In this document: positions 19,218 through 29,843 of the stretch, one piece after another
Layout of the letters: each line of letters begins with the position of its first letter
Numbering within the stretch: position 1 is the first letter of the stretch
Assembly: GCA_905221605.1 (NCBI GenBank)
Contig: CAJNDS010000073.1
Span: 189,001 to 238,814, forward strand
Direction: 5' to 3'
Source of the DNA: Symbiodinium natans
Lineage: Eukaryota > Sar > Dinophyceae > Suessiales > Symbiodiniaceae
Length of the DNA stretch: 49,814 bases
Notes under the pieces: generated by a model
The model's input: the letters and a program-made list of their open reading frames with translations, nothing else
The model's database searches: none
What the model was told of the DNA's origin: nothing
Program-made: the position numbers and the translations under genes

Positions 19218-20211
19218 GCAAGCAAGGATAAGGTTCGTAAGTTGAACAATGCTGCCGCTCCGTGCGTTCTGTGGGTTTCTCCAATAACTTGCCTAAAGTC
19301 TGAAGCAGGCAAAGCAAAAGGACGTTGATATGTTTAGTGGACGCAACGTTGCCACTCGTGCCCCAACTGTAGTCACAATCTAGTTTTTCATGTTGTAGGT
19401 GTCTACTTGCCACCTGAAGGAGCACATGGGTTTGAGATGAAAGACAAGTCACCAGAATGTCACAGAGTCGATTCGGGCGGGTGGAGAACCCGATTCCTGC
19501 TTTGCTGAGGAGCGGCGTGCCCAGCGGCGTGCCAGGTTTGAGCAGCGGTCAAAGGCCGGGTCGGTGGGGTTCCTCAGGCACTTGCTCAGGCACTTGTTCA
19601 GGCACTTGGCACTTAGAGTGACCAAAAGTTGTACACACCCGAGCGATGGCGGCCAGGAGCTAGGCTTGCAGCACCTGCTGTCAAGGCAAAGATGGAAGGA
19701 GCTTGCAGCTGGTCGCTGTTGCGTTGAAGTGCTTTGAGTTGTTACTTTCAGCTCGACATCTACTTGGTACTGCGAATGTCTATGGTTCATGGCCACAGGT
19801 TTCCAGCAGTGGATGGCCAACTTCTCGACTTGACGTCGTGCGCCGCCTCGAGGAGGGTTGTACCGTTGTGCCTATTGGGCCTATTGTCAATGCGTAGTAC
19901 ATGCCTCGTATACTATTCGAACAAAAGCTCTTGGATGCAGCCTTGCTGCGTAAACGGATGCTTATCTATGCTGAACGAAGATCCACTCCACGTACGGCCT
20001 CACGCATCCAGCAAGCACACACAGAGAACACAGACATGGCAAGTGCATGCGCGCTGCATTTGTGGCTCGTGAAAGACGGCCACCAGCGTGCCACGAACTG
20101 GATAGGCCCTCAGCTGGTGCCCCAGCATATCCAAGCATACAACACTCGCAAAGCAAGCTCCGCTCCTCACGGGCCCATGACGACTGTATCTAGCAAAAAA
20201 CAGCAGACGCC
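19218..20211. other. Non-coding stretch upstream of the sugar-porter gene
   Basis: Contains a three-unit 12-bp tandem repeat (19572-19609). The true first exon or 5' UTR of the sugar-porter gene may lie here; no spliced-leader relict was seen. Confidence 0.25.
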
Positions 20212-23200
20212 ATGTTTTGGCGCTTGGCCATCCTCGCCATTGGCGCCGGTCTACTCTTTGGGGCACGGCTGAGCTTGTGACATTCTGCATCATTTTGCGC
20301 CCAAGATCTGGTGTTTTGGGTGCTTCCATGTGCTTCCCTGGACAGGTGGACTTGGCATCCATTGGGGCGGCGGTGGAGGCGATGTCCAAGGCGTCGCCCC
20401 TTGTGTGCCTTCACCTGAGTGTGGGTGTTTTCGTAAGCCGTGCAGGAGCTGGACTTGGATAAGAAACAGACGGAGTGGGTCGTCTCCGGTGCGAAAGGCC
20501 CAAGTATCTGCTCGCTTTCTGAGCCGAATTCCACAAGGTGGACTCAGATCCGTCCCTCGTGGCAAGGTGGTGCTATATTTGGCAGCCTCTTTGGCGGAGC
20601 GCTCATTATGCGAGGGACTTAGGCTCCTGAGGTTTCCTGTGCAAATGGACTCTTCGTGCAAAGCCGAGCTGACTGCCGAGGTCACGGGGTAGGCGGATGA
20701 TCATCGGCTGGGCCGCGATACCGAGCATGATCGGAGCCTGACCTGAGATTCTATTGGCACCGTTCGCTTCGACATGCGTAGAAGAGAGCACCGTGCCGAC
20801 TTTACCCTTCGTTTCAATTCTCCAAGGACCAATTCTTGTATTCACGGCCCACAGCCTGCCACAGCTGATAGTGGGACGGATCCTGCAGCTTCGATGCACT
20901 TCTTACGTTCGCCTTCTAACCCTAGCTGAAGATGACCACGAAAGCTCCTCACAAAATCTGTGCTTAAAGTTGCACGCATCTGTGGGTCACGGCGCTGAAA
21001 CTTGGGCGGCTGTTGCCCCGAGGTCTTTTGGCTTGGGTTGGGGCAGTGTAGCGTAGCCAAGAGGGTCGGTCGATGACTCTCACAACCATGCTGGTTGCGG
21101 CGCGGCGTGAAGAGCCGGAAAGGCACCTTAGAGTGAAATCTGCAAAGCACTTCGGAAGGTTCCTGGTCCAAGGAGGTAAGTTTGAAGTAAGAGATGCACG
21201 CAAACCCGCGGCAGCGCCTCACAGCTCCAGACGTGGGGGTGGGGGGAGGCAGCTGATTCCACGTACCTGCCATGCCTGCCACGTTTTCAGCTTGCATGCC
21301 GAGCTTTCATCCTTGCTTTCATCCTTGTGCGTTGCAAGTCTTTCGGGGAGAAGAGGTTGGGCAGCTTTTGTCACAGCTTTGTCCAGCATTTGCAGTGAGC
21401 TTGTAGTGAGCTTGCTGAGCTATCCGAGCTTGCCGAAAGTTGCTGAATGCACCCTGAATGCTCTGTGAGTGCATCCGAAGGATGGGAGTTGGCATCGGCC
21501 TTGCATCCGTTGCCACGCCCAGCTACTTGAGTGAGGTGGTGCTACCGGTGGCTTGGAAGCGATTTGAAGTCTTCAGTGTCGGTGAATCCTGGCCCATGCT
21601 CACAGAATGAGAATGGCAAAAATGTATCGAGTTGTTTCAAAAAGCCCAGAGGAGCAGCGAGGACTCTTCGAGGCGCTGGAGTCGCGCCATCTTTGCATAC
21701 CCTTGAGAGCACCACATTGTCACATCTTGTTTGTACATAGTTGTACATACTACATCCCAGTCTGCAGAACTCCGAGAGCTCGGGAGCTCACTGGCTGCTT
21801 TTCCTGCACACGCTCTCAATGAAGGCCATGTACGAACTGGGCATCGCCGCGGGAATGCTGCTGGCAGCCTCGGCCAATGCGCTCATCCAGGTTCGTTGTT
21901 GAAAGCTTGTTGATGCGTCGCGATGATATGTTTGACGATCCGCTTGCACAATGCGAAAGTCATTTTAGGGTCGATCGCCAGATTTTGAAAGTATGCAGTG
22001 CTTGGATGGTTGATCTGGTCCCTGAGATGGTGGGCACCGAGTCCGTGTGGCGATATCAGGCAGCAGCCAGGAACTTGTTTGTTTGAGTTTGCTTGGAGCT
22101 CGGCAGGCATGAGCAGGTGTCATCGGCAACGATTAGACCTCAGTATCATCAATGCATGTTGAAGCTCCGTGAAAAGGCGAAAGTCCAAGAGCCCTGCTTC
22201 ATTTTTCTGCCACCTCAAGGGTGTAAGTGAGACTCTCAAAATGACAGGCTGGATGCGTGCCCTTTGTCTTTGCCTTCCCAGTGCTCATGGTTGTCTGCAC
22301 CGTGCCGGAGTCTCCCAGGCACATGGATTTGTTGACCCCTTTGGAATGGGATGCCCTGTGTTCCAAGTTGGGTCCAGAGGTGGATGTTGCAGACAAAAGG
22401 ATCCAGCCCTTCCTCCTTGCTGGCCGTGCTGGAGGCTTGATCTTTCCCTCGGCATGCTTCAACAGCTTTCAACATCTTCAACATTACCAGACCTGGCTTG
22501 CAAGCGCTCGTTCTCTGCTGAGCAGGAGATCGAACGCCTAAGGCGGCCTGGAGCTGACAAGCGGTTGGAAACGTGGCGTTCCGGCGGCAGGACACCTTTT
22601 TTTTCAGTGACTTGCAGTAGCTTCCTGCAACCTGAGCAGGGACATCTATCCTGTCCTTACGCAGGGGTGGCCTTGAAGAGAGTGACGACGCCGAAGATGA
22701 TGATGACCTAATTCGTCACGAGGCTTCATAGCATTCACTTGAAACTGTGCGTGCAGTGGGGTATCTAAGGTCTGTGGGATGAAAAGCATCACGCAGCCGG
22801 TACTCCACTGTTCAGATCTGACAGCGTGCTGGAGGCCATCATGGTTTCGCGCCTCTGAATGGCTGTAATGTTCTTGAGAAAAATGGAGCTTCAGAATCTC
22901 ACAACCCCTTGCCACCTTTCGCAGCCTGAAGGAGAAGGATGAAACGGTCCGCCTTCGCACGCTGCCGATCCTGAAGCGCACGCTGGGAGACGTCGGGATC
23001 ACAACTTCTTCGGGCTGAATTTCTGCGGTTCAAGGGGGCCTTTTGAATGTTTCAAGCAGGCTTGTTTGGACTCCTCAGCTGTGCTCCTTTCAGAAAGGCT
23101 TGCGCCATCATCGTGGGCTCGCACAAGGCACGGGAAGCTCTGCCAGATCGCACGTTGCCTTGCAATGTTTTGCCTCTGCTGTTTCAGCATTTTCAGCAGG

Positions 23201-26200
23201 GTTTTCTCTACGGGGGCCAAGGGCCGGGGGGGGGGAAGGCGGGGGGCCACACGTGGACGCGGAGGTGCCTGCTGGAGCCCGGCGCGGCCTCGGGTTGGCA
23301 CTGGCCGCGGCAGTCCTTGACCAGGACATTTTAGGGTTAGGGTTTCAGGGTGTTGGGATTTTAGGGTTTTTTGGTTTTTGGGGTTTATGGTTTTTGGGGT
23401 TAGAGGCTCAGGGTTTGATCTTGAGGGTTTGACCCAGAGAGCGACTGGGACACAGCGCTTTGGAAGCGGAGCAATCGCCACTCAACCACAGTGGGATGGG
23501 GGTCCTGAAAGGCTTCTGTGGGGCTTCGCAGGGCAAACGACGTGCATTTTGGCTGCGAATGTGGAAAGAAAGAGCCAAATGTCACGTCGTTTGGTTTTTT
23601 TTTGAGCCTGGGAAAGGGGGGTCCTGAAAGGCTTCTGTGGGGCTTCGCAGGGCAAACGACGTGCATTTTGGCTGCGAATGTGGAAAGAGAGAGCCAAATG
23701 TCACGTCGTTTGGTTTTTTTTTGAGCCTGGGAAAGGGGGGTCCTGAAAGGCTTCTTTGGGGCTTCGCAGGGCAAACGACGTGCATTTTGGCTTCGAATAA
23801 TGTGGAAAGAGAGAACCAAATCTCACGTCGTTTGGTTTTTTTTTGACCCTGGGGAGGGGGGTCCTGAAAGGCTTCTTTGGAGCTTCGCAGGGCAAACGAC
23901 GTGCATTTTGGCTTCGAATAATGTGGAAAGAGAGAGCCAAATCTCACGTCGTTTGGTTTTTTTTTGACCCTGGGGGAGGGGGGTCCTGAAAGGCTTCTTT
24001 GGGGCTTCGCAGGGCACGACGTGCATTTTGGCTGCGAATGTGGAAAGAGAAAGCCAAATCTCACGTCGTTTGGTTTCTTTTTTTGAGCCTGGGGGAGGGG
24101 GGTCCTGAAAGGCTTCTTTGGGGCTTCGCAGGGCAAACGACGTGCATCTTGGCTGCGAATGTGGAAAGAGAGAGCCAAATCTCACGTCGTTTGGTTTTTT
24201 TTCTGAGCCTGGGGGAGGGGGGTCCTGAAAGGCTTCTTTGGGGCTTCGCAGGGCAAACGACGTGCATTTTGGCTGCGAATGTGGAAAGCGAGAGCCAAAT
24301 CTCACGTCGTTTGGTTTTTTTTGAGCCTGGGGGAGGGGGGTCCTGAAAGGTTTCTGTGGGGCTTCGCAGGGCAAACGACGTGCATTTTGGCTGCAAATGT
24401 GGAAAGAGAGAGCCAAATCTCACGTCGTTTGGTTTTTTTTGAGCCTGGGGGAGGGGGGTCCTGAAAGGCTTCTTTGGGGCTTCGCAGGGCAAACGACGTG
24501 CATTTTGGCTGCGAATGTGGAAAGAGAGAGCCAAATCTCACGTCGTTTGGTTTCTTTTTTGAGCCTGGGGGAGGAGGGGGGTCCTGAAAGGCTTCTTTGG
24601 GGCTGCGCAGGGCAAACGACGTGCATTTTGGCTGCGAATGTGGAAAGCGAGAGCCAAATCTCACGTCGTTTGCAACAAGTCGTGCTTGAGGCTTTGTTGT
24701 GTGTTTTTTTCCGGTGGCTGCAATTCGCGAAAAGTTCGCATCGGACAGACTTGTGCCAGGCTTGCGCATCGACTTCGATCCTCATCTATGCACAGAAGAT
24801 GCTGGCCACTGTTGGCGTGGGCCAGGACCGCACACCAGCCAGCAAGCCAGGTGCAGACAACAAAGCATGTTTCGTGATGGTTCAGCCGCTTTCTGCGGAC
24901 TCGTGCGTATGATCAGCTGTGGTCTGAAGATGTCTAAAGCGGGAGGATCAGCAAGATCTGCTCACGCTGAGTGTGGTGGGCGCAAAGATGTTGGGTGTGA
25001 CCCCGTGCAGAAACGAGCGGCTTGTGGGAGTCTTTTGAGGACTAGTCAGTGATGATGCCTACGTGCTTATACGTGCTTAACGTAAGCGCGACCCATGAAA
25101 GAAAAAAAACATGAGCCAAGGATCCTGGGCCTTGCGATCGTTGAGCGCGTGTCCAGGCCAGCGGTGTGGAGATGTAATAGATGCATGGTGCGGACAGAAT
25201 GGACAGACAAACGGCTTTTGCGCAGCATTCGGGAACGTACTAGTAGCACAAGAATATTCCGGCGAATCTCTCAGGGGGAAGGCACAAACATACCGGCGGC
25301 ACTCTGCACGTGATGTTTGTTTACGTTCCAAATTGATTTGTTGTATGCATGTTTCTGTAGTGTTTCCGTGATGTTTTTTGTTTTTGTTCCCCCGTGTACG
25401 GTTTTTGGGGTGACCGGGGGGTCCATGACGCGTATCGATCTTGTGTAGAAAGAGCCCAACGGAGGTAAAATTCAAAAGCAAATGGAAAATACGAAGAAGA
25501 AGAAGAAGTCAGGCCCTGTAGGGTCTTTGCAAGTTTTTGTCTTTTCCTGGCCCCAGTGTCAGGCGGATGTTGCTCGGAGCAGGCGGTGGTAAGCTGGAAG
25601 CAACGTAGTTGGCATCAGGATAGCTGCAGAGTTTGACGGCGTGAACTCAGGCCTTTCCGCTGTGGCCCTGCTGATCATAGTGCTCGGTGCTTTCTGGAAA
25701 AGTCCAGCAATGTTGGTGTTTCTTGTCGAGCAACGTTGTGACTTCTTTGGCATAGCTCCAACTTCCATGCCGTCTAGTGCTACACCGTACCATGGCGACC
25801 CGCGGTCAAGACGTGCACACGGACTTGACAAGGTTCGGCATGAGCTGCTTCATTGCAATCTTCTACAGCACCTGGGGCATCGGCTACTGGATAGTGGTTG
25901 TCGAGGTGCCAACATGGTGCCAACAATCAGGAGCAGCAAGGTCAAGGCATGTCAAAGCCTGATGCGCAGTCTATCTTGAACCCTTCAAAGTGCAGGTCAC
26001 TGCGGTTGGAGGGCCTCGCTATGCCTCGGAAGCTTGGCAGACACGAAGGGTCGGAACGGCCGTGTTGGACCCTTGTAGTCGCCTTGAGACATGAACTGAG
26101 CTAGCCAATGATCAAAGCAGGCTTGCACGGGCAGGCTTCTACTCACCAGGGTCACCAGTGTCCGTCATAAGTACATACGACCTCCTATTGAGAGAATTTC

Positions 26201-27214
26201 CTGCGACTTCCACTAGGCGAGCCGCAGGCAACTTGTTTCATCCGCAGTGTCCCTTGAAGTGAAAGTAGGTCTGGGGTTTGTTTAGGGCTTGTGTGCAGGC
26301 AGCTCAGGCGGTGTCCACGGCCACGTTGTTCGCAGCTGGCTGGTTGACATCTTTGACTTTCATAGATGCTCTCTGTCTGCAGAGACATCAAGGTTATCTG
26401 TGCTTTTCTACAGCACATGATTGCTCCGTGCTGAGGTAATGTCATTGGGATCAGCAGGGTTTCCCGGCAGCACGAGGGCTTAGGCTACGGCGGCCGCCAC
26501 CATGACCATGACCACAAGTAACACCTGCCGCCGACGAGCCAGAGCAGCCCTAGCTCGTCGGATTGCAGGTCTGGCAGATCTGTGAGATCACCGCAACAGT
26601 TGAATTCCTGATGTCTGAACATTTCCAAACACTTTGGCCCCGGCCTCCCGAATTCCTTCAGCGACTTTGCAGATTGAACTCCCTGCGCGCTCAGGCTTCT
26701 GATTTACGTTGCCGTTGCGGTCCTCATGAGTGTCTCTGCTGCAGCCTAGCGAGACGTAGGCCCATCGCAGGTTCTTGGCAAGATCTCTACGACCAACCGC
26801 AGGCCCGTACTCTTTGTGGTACTGGTCCCTTCACTCGCACGTTCACACTCGCACTATCTTGCACTCCCGGGGGAGCCTGCCATTCACGAACCCACCTCGA
26901 CGAGCCGAGACTCTTGCCCCGAGAGGACCTGCTCTTGGGCTGTGCATCGCAGCCAAGCCCCAACCAAGAGTGTGCGCATCCATGCTCATGCTCAACAACT
27001 GCGCTCGAAACTCATGGCCACATCTCATGCCGCTCCCACATTTGGGCACCTGTTGGGGTCCAGAGGAAGCAATTAGTGACCATGAACCCTTGGCTTTGTT
27101 GTTTGGATTTTCAAATTGCAATAGTCATGTACACTAAGTGGAGGGTCGTGTGCCGAGGTGCGTATGGTTTCTGCGTGCTTCCTGAGACGAGCGGACACTC
27201 CTTGGAGGAACGTC
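20212..27214 (+). CDS. Sugar transporter of the MFS sugar-porter family (multi-exon gene span)
   Basis: At least 15 exon-like blocks on the plus strand spell the sugar-porter family in the right order. TM1 end LAILAIGAGLLFG (20212); DLDKKQTEWVVSGAK (20446); GGAIFGSLFGGALI (20566); RRMIIGWAAIPSMIGA, the GRR loop and TM3 (20693); HSLPQLIVGRILQ (20841); MGVGIGLASVATPSYLSE, the family signature (21481); AMYELGIAAGMLLAAS (21825); VVCTVPESPR, the PESPR motif (22247); ASTSILIYAQKMLATVGVG, TM7 (24760); RRMLLGAGG, the second GRR (25563); AVALLIIVLGAFW (25651); IFYSTWGIGYWIVVVE (25833); SLRLEGLAM (25996); STATLFAAGWLTSLTF, TM10 (26299); YGFCVLPETSGHSLEE, the C-terminal PETxG motif (27158). Such proteins move hexoses or polyols across the plasma or organelle membrane by proton-coupled or facilitated transport. 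Some loop and helix exons (22504-22551, 22926-23000, TM11-12) are uncertain. Introns are 65 to ~1,700 bp, several with AG|G ends and GC- or GA-like donors. No disabling change was seen in the signature exons. Confidence 0.88.
20446..20497 (+). CDS. Sugar-porter exon: loop before TM2
   Basis: The acceptor …gtgcag| is followed by GAG CTG GAC, then DLDKKQTEWVVSGAK. The exon ends AAAG|GCCCAAG, a GC donor. The Q-x-(E)-W-V-V-S spacing is that of the family between TM1 and TM2. Joined to 20566 it gives …VVSGAK-GGAIFGSL, as expected. Confidence 0.75.
20566..20738 (+). CDS. Sugar-porter exons: TM2 and GRR/TM3
   Basis: Two short blocks. 20566-20613 gives GGAIFGSLFGGALIMR (TM2, with the family's GxxxG spacing). 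About 20693-20738 gives RRMIIGWAAIPSMIGA, the RR of the conserved D-R-x-G-R-R loop and TM3. The intron between them is about 80 bp, and its donor is not a clear GT. Confidence 0.7.
20832..20888 (+). CDS. Sugar-porter exon: TM4 start
   Basis: TAHSLPQLIVGRILQ holds the conserved hydrophobic-GR-hydrophobic motif that opens TM4. The following Gly-rich half of TM4 is on the next exon at 21481. Confidence 0.7.
21481..21535 (+). CDS. Sugar-porter exon: signature G-x-G…P-x-Y-x-x-E
   Basis: Encodes MGVGIGLASVATPSYLSE, a very close match to the family signature before the A/V-P that follows TM4. The donor is GAG|GTGGTG. This block alone is enough to call the family. Confidence 0.85.
21825..21890 (+). 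CDS. Sugar-porter exon: TM5
   Basis: Encodes AMYELGIAAGMLLAAS followed by ANALIQ, with donor CAG|GTTCGT. It matches the family's Q-(hydrophobic)-x-x-G-hydrophobic TM5. The start could be the ATG at 21819, but an acceptor inside AATGAAG| is more consistent with the preceding exon. Confidence 0.75.
22247..22325 (+). CDS. Sugar-porter exon: TM6 and PESPR motif
   Basis: The acceptor is gacag|GCTGG. The block reads FVFAFPVLMVVCTVPESPRH, with the invariant PESPR (22305-22319) that closes TM6. Downstream 22504-22551 (SFSAEQEIERLRR) and 22926-23000 (EKDETVRLRTLPILKRTLGD) could be exons of the central cytoplasmic loop; these are inference. Confidence 0.85.
23501..24672. repeat. Ten-copy ~119-bp tandem array; each unit holds a hairpin
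   Basis: Units start (GGTCCTGAAAGG) at 23501, 23620, 23739, 23860, 23982, 24101, 24221, 24339, 24457 and 24580; the period is 118-123 bp. Each unit has GCAAACGACGTG facing CACGTCGTTTG (11-bp perfect arms), extended inward by ATTTTGGCT facing AGCCAAAT. This gives a stem of about 19 bp with a purine-rich 18-nt loop (21 nt in units 3 and 4). Unit 5 lacks two A in the left arm and unit 7 has one T-to-C change. A T-run of 8-10 follows the right arm. The array lies in the intron before the TM7 exon of the sugar-porter gene, ending 88 bp upstream of it. Minus-strand repetitive frames across it are a by-product. Confidence 0.95.
24760..24825 (+). CDS. Sugar-porter exon: TM7
   Basis: The acceptor is tgccag|G; the block reads CASTSILIYAQKMLATVGVG and ends GGCCAG|GACC, a GA-type donor if the border is right. 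It fits the TM7 pattern (Q)-x-x-S-G-x-N-x-x-x-x-Y-A-x-x-hydrophobic-…-G, although the usual SGxN is replaced by STSI. Confidence 0.7.
25563..25905 (+). CDS. Sugar-porter exons: second GRR loop, TM8/9
   Basis: Three blocks. 25563-25588 is (G)RRMLLGAGG with donor GTAAGC. About 25651-25695 is LSAVALLIIVLGAFW. 25833-25905 is FGMSCFIAIFYSTWGIGYW followed by IVVVE, with acceptor caag| and donor GAG|GTGCCA. The W-G-x-x-x-W-x-x-x-x-E pattern of the third block is the family's TM10-region signature before the (I/F)-P. Confidence 0.75.
25996..26364 (+). CDS. Sugar-porter exons: R-x-x-G loop and following helix
   Basis: 25996-26025 encodes SLRLEGLAM (the P-x-x-x-R-G-x-x-x loop) after acceptor gtgcag|. 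26299-26364 encodes AAQAVSTATLFAAGWL then TSLTF, also after acceptor gtgcag|. The A-x-x-x-x-x-x-N-W-type spacing is kept, with Gly in place of Asn. Confidence 0.7.
27158..27214 (+). CDS. Sugar-porter exon: C-terminal PETxG motif
   Basis: Acceptor cgag|; encodes AYGFCVLPETSGHSLEE. PET-x-G-x-x-L-E-E is the conserved motif after the last helix of sugar porters. Where the protein ends is not certain; the acidic stretch DDESDESESD at about 27700-27727 might be its tail. Confidence 0.85.
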
Positions 27215-28288
27215 AGACGCATCTTGCTTCGGGCTGTCGTGCTTTCGTGCTTTCTGCAGCTTCAGAATATTCTCATTGTGCCAGGAGTGCGCTGGGGACA
27301 TTGGGGCAGAGGTGCCAGCATGCAAGCATATGTTTGTGTCATCCGCCGTACATGCGACCAGGTTCCTGCAAAAGGCATGTGCACGGCCTGGGTGTCTTCT
27401 TACACAGCTGGTGAGCTTCTAGTTTCGTAGGGCAAGAAAACAGGTTTCGGGAAGGGGAAGCTTTCAGGCCACACGCAGAGCTTGAGTTTTGTATTGTGAG
27501 TTATGACACGAGAGCATGTGCAGACACGCACCCCGACTCGAACGACTTTATGTGTTGTCTTCCTCATCAAGCTTGGGTCTCGCCTCGCACCGACCAGTCT
27601 TGTTCTTCAAAGTTGTGTTATGAAATATGGCGTTGCTAGATCGCAAAGATGCGCGAAAGGGCGATCTGTCCTCCGTTGTCCCTGTGAGACTTCGACAGAC
27701 GACGAGTCCGATGAAAGTGAGTCAGACTGAGTCAGAAGATTAGGACAGCATCCCAATAGCTGACCATAGTTGCAGTCAGACAACATGCTATCTTAATCGC
27801 GTAGGACGAAGAGCTCGGCTTCAGGGAATGCAGCTTTTCGTGTGTGATGGCGATGCCGTAAGTTTGTGGTTGCATTCTGTCAGGGTTGTCAGAGATCACA
27901 AAGTGTAAGATAGGATGTAAATCGTGGCCGCTTTGTCTGCCAACAGTTCTCCAACGCCTTGACGAAAAGGTCCGCAGTGGTTAATGTATTGGGCATCGTG
28001 ATCTGCTCAGCGGATTGTGCTAGTCCCGTTGTGCATGTATCAACTTAGCACCCACTCAGCATCCAGACTGAAAGATGTTGTTTACATGCCAATCTCGATG
28101 TGCAGATGTGAGAATTGTGCGTTGGAGCGCACAAGCAAGCATTCTTGGGTTCAGGTACCCACGAAGCGTTGTGAAAGAGGTTGGATGCTTTGATGTGAGG
28201 CATGTCGAGCCATGTCTAGATGATGGCAAGCTTCTGATCAGCTATTCATCAGAAAGCTACTGCTCTTGCTTTGCTTGCGATCTTCCAG
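27215..28288. other. Region after the sugar-porter PET exon
   Basis: Only the short acidic frame near 27700 stands out. The rest, including 27730-28280, shows no motif. Confidence 0.3.
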
Positions 28289-28585
28289 GCTGGAGTCAGT
28301 GCAGCACAGGCACCACCAGCTGTGGTGAACGGAGCGCCGAGAGATCTGTTGGGTAAAGCTTCTGCTGTATCAAGCTTCTCAAGCTTGGGACCGGTTACTG
28401 CAAAGAGCGAGCAAATAGAGGCCGTGGTGGGCTTGGGAGAGGAACCTACTGTTTCTAGTAGCGGAGTTTCATGCAGTACTTCCGGCACAGTTGAGTCACA
28501 ATGCGTTATGTTCGTTCAGATCAGTGGAGAGTGGCATTCCGGCAGGAGCACACTTAACTCGTGGTGCCCTAGGCCCGGTCCCTGA
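28289..28585 (+). CDS. Exon-like block of an unrecognised gene
   Basis: A clean acceptor (gatcttccag|G) opens a frame reading AGVSAAQAPPAVVNGAPRDL, then KASAVSSFSSLGPVTAKSEQ and EAVVGLGEEPTVSSS. The composition is that of a soluble linker rich in Ala, Ser and Val. No family is recognised. It may join the block at 28880. Confidence 0.35.
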   Translation, partial: AGVSAAQAPPAVVNGAPRDLLGKASAVSSFSSLGPVTAKSEQIEAVVGLGEEPTVSSSGVSCSTSGTVESQCVMFVQISGEWHSGRSTLNSWCPRPGP

Positions 28586-28879
28586 TCAAAGAACTCCGCC
28601 ACGGCAACGTAGCCTTTTCTGTGCTGCTGCTGTTCTCTTTGTAGGAGCAGAATGAGAAGCATGGTGTCAGTGCAGCAAGATTATGCATAGAATGGCTGCG
28701 GGTGAGCTGGACATAACAAACATTCCGCTTTGTTCCGCCCCTCAGCTTCGCAGACAATCGGAATGAGGTCTCATCCTGTCCTATCACACTCTGCTGCAGC
28801 GCATCGCTGCAGATGAGGTGGAGGAGATGAGTGCTACCAGTAGGATTGCAAACGCGTCAACAAGGGGTGTGACGATAGC

Positions 28880-29220
28880 TGCCTGACACAGTCCGCGGAA
28901 GCAACGAGTTCAGTGCCCGGCCCCTTGGCATTGACGTTGTGGGGTCTCGTCATTTCGAGGACAGCGTTTACGTAGTGGCGGAGGACGATGCTGCCTTGGG
29001 CTCAAGTTCTGAACTTTCCCTTGTCGCAACAGACGCATTGCTGCGGAGGGTGGAATCGCTGCACAAAGGCGCAGATCGCATTCCTGTCGGGGTTTTGTGC
29101 AGTTAGGTTACTGCGACTTGTAGTTCTTTTTCGAATCTGCGTTCAAGGTGCTGGAAGACAACTTTGTGAGCGGTTTGCAGCTCTGCCTAGATGCACTGAG
29201 CTTAGTCGCTCTTGAAGTTT
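28880..29220 (+). CDS. Exon-like blocks of an unrecognised gene
   Basis: 28880-29103 is open with protein-like content: RGSNEFSARPLGIDVVGSR, HFEDSVYVVAEDDAALGSS, SLVATDALLRRVESLHKGAD and RIPVGVLC, then a stop. After tcaag|, 29149-29220 reads VLEDNFVSGLQLCLDALSL. The charged, non-repetitive text with DALLRRVESL-type helices supports real coding, but no domain is recognised and the link to 28289-28585 is a guess. Confidence 0.4.
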
Positions 29221-29843
29221 CTTGCTGTCAGCAACAGCATATTGGAGGGGGAGGAGGAGGCGAGACAATGCTGAATATGCTCTGGCGGCTCTGGTCAATG
29301 TATCAGCTCTGGTCAATGTCAGTGCGTCACTGTTCTGGTCTGTTTTCGCTTCCGCGCCTTTCGCTTCCGCGCCTTGCGCAGCTCGGTAACTTATATCTTA
29401 TCCCTTATCAGCTGTGTCTTCTGATTGTGGAGTAGCGGATTCATATATGCCTTTCAAAATGAAACCAAGGTGGCAGACCCCGATGTCTTCACTATATGAC
29501 TGATGTTTCTCCTGTCTCTGTTTTTCTTAGTCGCCTTCATGATGTCGCAAAACGAATTTCATCCGTAAAGCCTTAACCCTCAGGCCCCTCAAGTACCTTA
29601 ATTGCCCGCACCCGAAGCTGCCTGAGCTCATGCCGGAAACACCAGTGTGAACACTGACCATGGTCGCCAGTTTGGGGTTTGGGGGTGTGCCCGACAGTGG
29701 GGGGGCGCGCCAGCGCAGCCCACGTGCCCCGCCAGCCAGAACCTTCACCCGAATGCCGAAATTCCAGATTTTCCGGTAGAAAGCCAGGGAGCCCTCAGGC
29801 AGCTGTACCGCAATGTGATTCAGCCCCACAACGTGAAGCCTGG

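Noticed and set aside
23501-24672. CRISPR-like array
   Set aside because: Repeat units are contiguous and alike over their full ~119 bp; there are no unique spacers and no cas genes, and the context is eukaryotic.
23482-24769. Long minus-strand frames of up to ~198 codons with repeated RSQNARRLPCEAP-like peptides
   Set aside because: They are translations of the 119-bp tandem array; all three minus frames stay open and the period is not a multiple of three, so no stable protein repeat exists.
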